Source of the DNA: Strix aluco
Lineage: Eukaryota > Chordata > Aves > Strigiformes > Strigidae
Direction of reading: 5' to 3'
Assembly (NCBI RefSeq): GCF_031877795.1
Contig: NC_133931.1
Coordinates: 24,736,264-24,800,263 of the forward strand
DNA: 64,000 bases
A program made the translations under genes and the position numbers. Shown here in pieces: positions 58,101 through 64,000 of this stretch (positions are counted from its first letter, which is position 1; each line of letters starts with the position of its first letter). Under the pieces are notes generated by a model, which saw only the letters and a program-made list of their open reading frames with translations, did not search any database and was not told where the DNA came from.

Positions 58101-60633
58101 AATGAGTTTGCCTGCAGGACTGATTTTCCATGAAACAGTGCTGGCAGTCATTAATCATATTCCTCTGGACTAATCCTTTATCAATTCACTCTTCTCTCAG
58201 CCCTTCTGTTATTATTCTGCTTGGTAGCAATGTCAGGCTAATCAGCCTATAATTATCTTGGAAATCCCCCTTGCCCTTTTGAGCACTGACAGTTTAGCAC
58301 TCCTGAAGTCTTGTAGCATTTCATTACCAGTCCAGAAAATGATTTACAACAGCAAGACAAAGATATGTGCAACCAGAGATTTTAACACACTAGAGCAGCA
58401 ACACAGCTCACAAAGTTCTCTGCTGCACTATTCCAATACCTCTCAAGGCCGGCTCCTTGTGATTCTGCTACAGAAGGGCCTACTATTTTTTTATTTGCAG
58501 GAATGACAGCAATGTTCTGCAGACATACCAGAATCAGCTGCTCTTTGTCCTTCTAGTGAGCCAGCTTCCGATGTGGCACCATATTTTCAGCAGAAAAACA
58601 GGGGCTTTTTGGTGCACAGCTCCCAGCCTGCTCCTGTCCCCCTTATGTTCTCACACAGTGACCAAGACTGAGTAAAACCTGGTTACAACTCATGCTCTGG
58701 GAAGCGTGGGTGGTTCCTGCAGCCACACAGATGCTTGTGCTGCTACAAGAGCAGAGCTGGCACCAATGCAGAAGCAAGGCACTGCAGGCGAAGGATGGGC
58801 AGGAGGGCTCCAGCCAGTGGCATTTTCAGCTTCAAGCACTTGCTAAACTATGGCTCTCATTTGTTCTTTTCCACTTGTATCTCTGAGAAACTTTTGAATT
58901 ATTCCTCTGCTTCTCTTCCAGTGTACTATCATCTGTAAATGCAGGTGGGTGTTAAATAAGGCAAAGGATAACAGGCCCCTTATGCATCCCAGCTCCTGCT
59001 GGCTTGACACATTGCCTCTTTCTGCAGATTTGTGGCTACTTATCTGCCTGCTGTTTCTCATTACCTGTTATTTATACTGCCCTAGCTAGTTTTCCATCCA
59101 CATAACAAAGTTCAGAGCCAAGCTAATCTGTATTCAGGTTCTCAAGGCAGATTTTTCAGAGACAGCTGCAGCGTTGGCTTCTCCAGAGCTCTGCAACTCC
59201 ACCTGAACCCTGCCAGACATGGCACATGGTCCTGCGATGAGACAGAGGCTGGTGGGCCTTTAGTCTTTACTTTAGGTGGTTGCAATCATATCCTGTAAGC
59301 TTACGCAATACTGGCTATGGATGTTTCGCCAAAGTAGACCATGGCAAGAAGGGAGCCTCTAATCATTCCTAAGAGAATCCAAAAAATATTTTCTAGCAAA
59401 AACAAACCTACATTGAATCAAACTCCTCTCTAATGAAATCTGTGTTAAAGCCACCATATAAATTAAAAGGAGCAACAAAACATCCTTGAAATAGCACCAA
59501 AAGTAAGCCACTGGATATGAACACAATAAATCTGAATCCAAAAGCAATTACTTATTATATGTGTCTTACAATATGAGTCTCATTCTAAATGAAGAGGTGC
59601 TGAGAGCTTCCATGACATTGCAAAAACTCCAGAGCTCTACACAAATACTGTAGTAAGTTAGTAATGTAACCTTGCAAGGATGTTGAATACACACTAGCAA
59701 GGACTGAGAGGACTTTTCAAGGACTTCATAGGAAGTCAACAGGCAACTGTTGGCTAGAAATACAGGACAAACAGTGCACCTTGCAGAATTTTTTGCCCCC
59801 AAAGCCCCCAAAGACTTGTGAACATCAAGTGATTTACCAGCTGGCGGAGGTAATCCTGAATTGTGCTGGGGTAGACAAGTACACTGATGGCAACCAATGT
59901 GTTGAGAGCAAAGTCAAAGATCTGGTAACAGAAGAAAGGGATGATCCAAGCTGCATGTTGCTAAAAAGAAAAGAAAATAAAAACTCATCAGCCACAAGTT
60001 AAAAAAAAAGGATATGTGTCTTTCTGCACTAAAATCTAAGGAATATTTGACAAAATGCAGTGTTAAATCAGCTAAAAAAAATATGACATTGGCCAAGCCA
60101 GTTTGGCTGCTGAACTGCAGTACTATGTGTGGTGTAATTCCCACAATTCATTATACTAGGACATTTAGAAACCACATGATACCTTTTCCCCTTAATTAAT
60201 AGGATTAATATTAGAACAAACCACAGGCTTGGAAGGTGAATGGGAAAAACTTCCCTTAGCTTTGATAGGTACAAGATTCATTTCTCTGAATTCACAGTTT
60301 GCCCAGAGTTTACTCATATTTGAAACTGCAGACAGTCAACACATCTGGGCAGTCTTCCTGCCTGCAGCACGGGACCCTGGGGTACCACTGATATAAGCAA
60401 TCAGTTCTGTTGCCTCTCTGACTTCCCCCCCAACCCACCCCCTCAGTTTTCAACTAGACAACTAAACAAGAAATTGTTTGAAAGTAATTTTCTTAATTTT
60501 GTTTTTACAGACTTGTATAGTTCACTTGATTCATGTCTTCACTGAATACAATCAATTACCTTATATGCGCCATATGTAGCCATTGCACAGATCAGAATCA
60601 TAAGAAGAGAAATTGCTGTGGCAATGCACATAT
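25067..60633 (-). CDS. LAPTM4B: LAPTM4B, lysosomal-associated transmembrane protein 4 beta (3' part of gene)
   Basis: Five minus-strand exons join in frame to encode 154 residues ending [12 protein letters not shown] and a TAA stop. The product is the C-terminal two thirds of a four-pass late-endosome and lysosome membrane protein. In order it has TM2 ([18 protein letters not shown]), TM3 (within [18 protein letters not shown]), a lumenal loop with [17 protein letters not shown]4 ([18 protein letters not shown]), and a cytosolic tail with two PY-type motifs, LPPYDD and PPPPY. These motifs bind NEDD4-family ubiquitin ligases in the known protein, which also takes part in lysosomal sphingolipid and leucine handling and mTORC1 and EGFR traffic. 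MSVNPTCL and [17 protein letters not shown] separate it from paralogue LAPTM4A. The tail is one residue shorter than the human one (YDDPVNGAA). The N-terminal 70 or so residues and TM1 lie beyond base 64000. Confidence 0.97.
25770..25895 (-). mobile_element. tRNA-derived SINE relic
   Basis: On the minus strand, an A-box-like tagctagcatgcttgcc is followed about 30 bases later by a perfect pol III B box, ggttcaaatcc (25851-25841). After it comes sequence resembling the core of MIR or similar CORE-SINEs, including ggggatgata. It is too diverged for a firm family name. Confidence 0.5.
25888..25975. repeat. Tandem pair of perfect hairpins
   Basis: The 11-base arms aatggcaccag and ctggtgccatt occur twice in a row. 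The first hairpin is 25900-25910 with 25917-25927 (6-base loop), and the second is 25929-25939 with 25950-25960 (10-base loop). The outermost arms extend into related sequence (catgcaa on the left, ttgcatg on the right), so the block also forms one larger inverted repeat. Confidence 0.85.
29225..29320 (+). mobile_element. tRNA-derived SINE-like relic
   Basis: An A-box-like tggtaaaagcattgc near 29230 is followed by the B box ggttcaaaccc at 29297-29307. The spacing is larger than in a working tRNA gene, and there is no cloverleaf, so a SINE relic fits better. Confidence 0.4.
29450..29535 (+). mobile_element. tRNA-derived SINE relic (amniote MIR/CORE-like)
   Basis: The stretch ccttggttagagtgctt, then gggacagggaatcctgggt, then gctttgctcccaatacc follows the order of the tRNA-related head of widespread amniote SINEs. 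It directly follows a short aaag-rich microsatellite. Confidence 0.5.
30640..30790 (+). mobile_element. SINE relic with MIR-like core
   Basis: Segments in order are taatcctggtcctgttgctg, cttttgagttttgacaaat, and catttgtaaaacagacata. They parallel the conserved MIR or CORE-SINE sequence for the central domain and the gtaaaatgg-type block. Age makes the boundaries vague. Confidence 0.5.
32883..32942 (+). repeat. Direct repeat, 19-22 bp
   Basis: The motif gatgaagaaagagaagtg followed by caag recurs 39 bases later with one or two changes. It is a simple local duplication in purine-rich sequence. Confidence 0.6.
33060..33400 (-). mobile_element. Decayed CR1/L3-type LINE fragment, minus strand
   Basis: The plus strand contains gaaacctgccactagctg, ttcattgaatgtcccccag and gattttaaagacctctatt in the order seen in antisense old CR1 or L3 copies just before the [16 protein letters not shown] part. 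A 15-bp tandem repeat has formed inside it. Confidence 0.55.
33240..33287 (+). repeat. 15-bp tandem repeat, three copies
   Basis: Three head-to-tail copies of tttacctcctctgct are present, the first carrying two substitutions. The array gives the serine, alanine and threonine-rich repeat seen in the plus-strand frame here, which is not a gene. Confidence 0.85.
35780..36150. other. GC-richer patch inside LAPTM4B intron 6
   Basis: Local GC and CpG content rises well above the surrounding intron. A plus-strand ATG at 35846 opens 74 codons, and a consensus donor (ttg/ggtaagt) lies near 35946. No family is recognisable. It could be an alternative or antisense promoter, an enhancer or chance. Confidence 0.3.
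44012..44107 (-). CDS. LAPTM4B: LAPTM4B coding exon 6 (cytosolic tail start)
   Basis: The acceptor cttttctttccag precedes 44107, and the donor GCG/GTAAGG follows 44012. The 96 bases encode 32 residues, [17 protein letters not shown] then [15 protein letters not shown], phase 0 at both ends. It covers the end of TM4 and the first part of the tail. Confidence 0.97.
44296..44655 (+). mobile_element. CR1 LINE 3' fragment, antisense to LAPTM4B
   Basis: A plus-strand frame encodes the CR1 ORF2 C-terminus: [36 protein letters not shown] and [14 protein letters not shown] few codons are missing before FKVRL, where other copies read as a proline-rich SLEVF link. The 3' UTR ends in attctgtgatt near 44650. 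It belongs to a different CR1 subfamily from the copy at 19.9 kb and sits about 190 bases upstream (transcript sense) of exon 6. Confidence 0.9.
45921..45975. promoter_or_regulatory. Palindromic double AP-1 element with octamer
   Basis: TGAGTCA at 45946-45952 and TGACTCA at 45961-45967 are consensus AP-1 (TRE) sites in inverted arrangement with 8-base arms around an AT-rich centre. A POU octamer, ATTTGCAT, lies just to the left at 45921-45928. A near-identical copy of the palindrome occurs at 49.7 kb. Regulatory function is inferred from motifs only. Confidence 0.45.
49681..49727. promoter_or_regulatory. Second palindromic double AP-1 element
   Basis: TGAGTCA at 49696-49702 and TGACTCA at 49712-49718 flank a poly(T) centre. 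Over about 32 bases it differs from the 45.9-kb element by one added T and one or two substitutions, and gcatgtgt to its left also matches. The two are copies of one sequence, not independent motif hits. Confidence 0.45.
50680..51665 (-). mobile_element. Decayed CR1 LINE, minus strand, next to LAPTM4B exon 5
   Basis: Minus-strand frames retain CR1 RT blocks in order from high to low coordinate. [19 protein letters not shown] at about 51610-51550 corresponds to the NYRPVSLT region. Near 51380-51440 is the sequence that encodes SKAFD-type residues in intact copies, and [12 protein letters not shown] near 51260-51220 corresponds to LFNIFINDL. Frames shift between blocks, so it is an old, dead copy. 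The lower boundary is a guess. Confidence 0.75.
51703..51801 (-). CDS. LAPTM4B: LAPTM4B coding exon 5 (TM4)
   Basis: The acceptor tttttgcttatacag precedes 51801, and the donor AAG/GTAAGT is a perfect consensus. The 99 bases encode 33 residues, [18 protein letters not shown] then [15 protein letters not shown], phase 0 at both ends. It carries the fourth membrane segment and is among the best conserved parts of the protein. A decayed CR1 begins about 40 bases past its donor. Confidence 0.98.
53527..53568 (+). repeat. Direct repeat ggatgagtgcatgc
   Basis: The 14-mer occurs at 53527-53540 and 53555-53568, a local duplication of 28-base period. Confidence 0.7.
57050..58500 (-). mobile_element. 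Decayed CR1 LINE, minus strand
   Basis: At 58266-58221 the minus strand encodes [15 protein letters not shown], matching the EDPGNYRPVSLTSVPGK block of CR1 ORF2. Near 57120-57165 the plus strand reads acctcttagtcttctttctc, the antisense of the block encoding LEKRRLRG. The order gives an element of about 1.4 kb with its 5' end at higher coordinate and many frame breaks. Confidence 0.7.
58890..59110 (-). mobile_element. Decayed CR1 LINE fragment, minus strand
   Basis: The plus strand contains tactatcatctgtaaatgca, the antisense of an FADD-type block (AFTDDS), followed at higher coordinates by gtgttaaataaggcaaag in place of the LFNIF region and ttttccatccaca. It is a second CR1 copy adjacent to the 57-58.5-kb one, since the RT motifs recur out of order. 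Confidence 0.55.
59838..59960 (-). CDS. LAPTM4B: LAPTM4B coding exon 4 (TM3)
   Basis: A long pyrimidine tract ending ctttttag precedes 59960, and the donor CTG/GTAAAT follows 59838. The 123 bases encode 41 residues, phase 0 at both ends, from [17 protein letters not shown] through [16 protein letters not shown] to LRQL. It holds the third membrane segment and the start of the second lumenal loop. Confidence 0.97.
59961..60559 (-). other. LAPTM4B: LAPTM4B intron 3
   Basis: This is a short 599-base intron with a strong 3' pyrimidine tract. No repeats or embedded frames of note were seen. Confidence 0.95.
60560..60633 (-). CDS. LAPTM4B: LAPTM4B coding exon 3 (TM2)
   Basis: The acceptor is gtttctcttccag before 60633 and the donor AAG/GTAATT after 60560. 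The 74-base exon starts with the last two bases (AT) of a split codon, presumably Asn, then encodes [18 protein letters not shown] and ATYGAYK. It forms the second membrane segment. Exon numbers assume the mammalian seven-exon layout. Confidence 0.96.
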
Positions 60634-63600
60634 CTGGAAGAGAAACACATCAAAATATTTTCACATAAATTCAGAGCTTGGTTCAATTATTTTGCCATCT
60701 ACCTGATGCAGAACATCCAAGGGCAGGGTGGGAAGTGGGTGGAGATGGGGTCAGATGTATCATTCAGCCATTGCTGGAGGAAATCTGGCTCTTGCAGAAA
60801 ACTTCCTAAATATGAGAAGCACAGACAGTGATTACACTGTGCAAGCCTCTGCAGCCTCTATGAGGCTGTGGAGATTCAATGAATGGTTTAATTTTTCTGA
60901 GGAATTTCAAAAATCAGAAGTGGGCTTGACAAGAAGACTATTTTGCCAGTGATGATGACATCTGTAGTCAGAAATTGTCTGCTTTTCCGCACTACAGATT
61001 GGTTTTGCACTAGTAGCTGCTGCATACCATTGCTCACTTATCTCTGAAAAATCTCGAAAAGGAGAAATGAATTTTTAAAAACAAAACTGGCAGGTACAGG
61101 CATCTTAGAGCAGAAATAACATCTTGGAAATTTTCATTTTCAACCAAGAATACTACAGAGATATACAGTTCATGAATGAAGATGTGTAACTGTCAGGAAA
61201 GGTGAAGTAGCAAAGGAAGGAAAATATTCTTTAAGGTTTTGATTGAATTAATTACAGGACTCCTATCCTTTTCTTCTATTGCCACTCAGCTTTTAATTAA
61301 CTTTTCATTAGATTTAAGAAGTTCCTAAGCCATGAACAGGTGGAAGTTGCTCCTGGGGGAAAAAATTACATATGTTTAGTCTTTTTGTATACACCTCCCT
61401 TTATATCATTACAGGCCATAGTTAGGATACCAGAAGTGTATTTCTGAACCTGACATTATAGTGAGTTTGGGAGCGCAACTGAACATTGCAACTACTTTTC
61501 CGAGGCTAAGCTAGTGCATGGAAGAGAGAGGACATGAGGTAGATAGGACATGACTTTAGAGATCCCACCTATGTCAGTATCTGTGAGGTGTTTGCTGTTC
61601 CCATTGCTGTTACCAGGAGCATTTAAACTACACATCTTGATGAGATATTTGGTGGACTTGAGACACAAAAATACGTGATGGTGTTCAGGCTGTTCCCTAC
61701 CCATCACTGCTTGACTTTGGAGGCATTCAAGATGCCTCTATTTGATCACAGGGTTGCCACAACATCTAACTCCAGCACATGATGAGGAACATCCCACAGC
61801 ACGGGACAGTCCCTCCACTTCTCTGGCTGCATCAAAATGAGGTTCTGGGTAGGTGCCCTAGAGCCTACATCAGAGTGCCTGAAAGGTCCTGATCTGGTGG
61901 CTGTGAACAGGTCTCACCTACCACCACCAGGCAGCAGTGAAGATTCACCCAGGTCATGGCTGAAAAGGAAGGACAGACACTAAGTCTTGTCTGTCATTTT
62001 TTCCAGCCTACCGTATGATCATCCATGTAAAAGACAAAGGACCAGGTCCTTGATCCTCCTCTGTCTGAAGGAACATAAACTTTGCACTAGTGCAGAGCTC
62101 CTGCTGGCAATAATCCAGATTTCTGCTGGCCTTTGATGCAGAGAAGAACTTGAGACTTGTGAAGCTGGTGGGAAAATGAGCAAGAGGAAACTGTTGCTGG
62201 CTTTTGAGGGCATCTCCAGAGTGCGCTTATGTACGTTGGGCTACATGTTCCTTGGATACCATGCCTACCAACGTCAGAATTAAGGATTTAGGAACCCAGG
62301 TTTCCCATTTTCCAGGACACTGCCTGTGTTCTGGGTTTCAGGACTCTTTCTCTCTCTCTCTTGCCTCCAGAATTTGTCCTTGTGATTGCATAGGGCCTCA
62401 AATGCAACAGAAGAAGACCTATAGCAGGCTTATTCCTAGTCTAATGTATGGGGCCCCTTTCCTGGACATTTGGAGGAGCACATTTAAACCATTGTAGTCT
62501 GATGAGGGCCTGGAGTCCAGATGCCCGTACAGTGAAATGCTTGTATTTTTGACTTATTGTTAAAATAAGCAGGGCTCACCCAGGAGAGGCACCAACACTC
62601 AGTGCTGAGGTTAGCTGCACCCCTGTGCTCACTGCTTCCTACCTAGTGGCTTTATGCAGCTCAGCTTGTGGGTGCTTGGAAATGACATCAGGAGGCAACT
62701 GGGCTCCCTGCTCATAGTTCAAGAGGGGATGACATCTCAGTGCATCCCAAATGGCTCTTCATCCCAAATTGCTCTTCAGGTGCACCTCCTCCTCTTTGAC
62801 TCAGTAGAGAATCCAGACATCCAGCACAGGCATCTGAGCTGCATTGCCATGACCAGTCTCCAGCTTTTTAGGAGCTGTAAGGTTGTGCTGTGCCTGTTAG
62901 AAGTGAGCAGGATTCTGCCCTCAAGAGGAAGAAACACCCACTAATAAAAGGCACTGCAGCCTCTTCAGACACTCTTAACTGTGTGGTCATTTACTCTGGC
63001 TGTCCACATACACCCTGTGAAATCAAAATGATTTTGAATAGACCAGGTAAAATTGAGGTAATGAAAGAAAAAGAGAGTAGTGGAAATGGCTGCATGTAGT
63101 CACTAACCTCAACTGAAACATCTTGTAAAAGAGGCTTTTGGATCAATATTTTTATTTTAATCATCAGTTTGAAGGCACTGTACATATATTTATTCTGTCT
63201 GTTCTTAATCCCAGTCACCTACTCACTGTATCCAAGGGGAAGCTGCTGTCATTGTCATTTGTAGCAGATGCAGCAGTCACAGGCCTCAATTTGCTTATGA
63301 CTGCAGCAGTACTGGTTTGGAGCCAGAGCTTAGCAAACTGCAATAAACTTGACATTGAAGTTCTGGTCTGACACACTTGTGCTCTTCATCTCCAGTATCT
63401 CTCTAGTGGTGCTCTGCTGTGCCAAGTCCTAGTTGGCTCAAGCTGGTTCTTTCTCATTTAAGGCTTCATTGGGTTTTTTGAGCTGTGTCGGCTTCAATTA
63501 ATCAGGATGAAACTAGATATGTAGCACATTAAATGAGAAGCTAAAAGGGGTGTGTGAATTTTTTTCCAGCCATACTGTACTTTCCGTGGCATTCATGGCT

Positions 63601-64000
63601 AGAAGGGCTGTACTTGGACCACTGCAGTGGTTTTACAGCCTATTGTCCTAGACAGATTTTTGAGTTTTCTGCTTGGGTTTGAAGAAACCAGCTGGGTTTT
63701 TTTCCTCTTATACCTTGCAGTGAGATCCTAGCTTCCTGACACGTTGTGGAGAAGACGCTGCCGGGGCTGGGCAGATCTCCTGCCATGAGGTGCTTATGTG
63801 CATGGCAAGCTCTGCAGCTGGAGCTACCTCAAACCCATCTCACAAGCATTTCCTCACTTTCCCCTCTCCTCTTGCAGAGGAGGCTGGTGGCGGGTGCTGT
63901 GGGGACTGGGAATAGCAGCCAGCAAGGCCAGTCCCTGAGCCAGGACCTTTGTGGAGTGATGGAGACCTCAAATTCTCCAGCTCATCACCTGCCCCAGCCC
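60634..64000 (-). other. LAPTM4B: LAPTM4B intron 2 (partial)
   Basis: The intron runs off the window edge. I looked on the minus strand for exon 2 (TM1 end and the acidic loop leading to MDDAN) and did not find it, so the intron is at least 3.37 kb. The last 300 bases become more GC-rich but carry no recognised exon. Confidence 0.8.

Larger units (their letters stand above)
51802..59837 (-). other. LAPTM4B: LAPTM4B intron 4
   Basis: This 8.0-kb intron is unique-looking between 51.8 and 57.0 kb, where I see only short frames and a small duplication at 53.5 kb. Decayed CR1 copies fill 57.05-59.1 kb. Confidence 0.9.

Noticed and set aside
61990..62060. Minus-strand ATGGATGAT, resembling the MDDAN end of LAPTM4B exon 2
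   Set aside because: The following codons (His-Thr) do not match, and the upstream frame lacks the expected loop and TM1. The exon must also end with one base of a split Asn codon, which it does not.

Overview
The window looks like vertebrate nuclear DNA from a bird. It is AT-rich and gene-poor, has long introns, carries many CR1 LINE copies of different ages, and holds an endogenous-retrovirus solo LTR of a type I recognise from bird genomes. There are no bacterial-style operons, no tRNA or rRNA genes that look intact, and no CRISPR array. The species cannot be named from the sequence alone.

The one firmly identified gene is LAPTM4B (lysosomal-associated transmembrane protein 4 beta), on the minus strand. 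Five coding exons at 60633-60560, 59960-59838, 51801-51703, 44107-44012 and 25141-25067 each have consensus splice sites and join in frame. Together they encode the last 154 residues of the protein, down to its stop codon. The first two coding exons (about 70 residues) were not found and should lie beyond base 64000. The gene therefore enters from the right edge and ends near 25 kb, with a 3' UTR reaching to about 23 kb.

About 17 kb past the end of LAPTM4B is a strong CpG island (about 6.65-8.12 kb) with a consensus minus-strand splice donor at 7046/7045. In other amniotes the gene just downstream of LAPTM4B on the same strand is MATN2, which begins with an untranslated exon and a long first intron. 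The island is therefore most likely the MATN2 promoter and exon 1, and bases 1-7045 part of its intron 1. This rests on gene order, because no matrilin coding exon is visible. Within that stretch lies an unassigned exon-like segment (2476-2285, minus) that could belong to a small single-pass membrane protein. It is the best candidate for something undescribed.

The rest is introns and intergenic DNA. It contains a fairly young CR1 with an open reading frame (19.85-20.75 kb), a shorter CR1 (44.3-44.65 kb), several decayed minus-strand CR1 copies, a 1.0-kb solo LTR (11.85-12.85 kb), tRNA-derived SINE relics (25.8, 29.2, 29.5 and 30.7 kb), several small tandem repeats and a tandem pair of perfect hairpins (25.9 kb). 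LAPTM4B intron 5 holds two near-identical palindromic elements with paired AP-1 sites.
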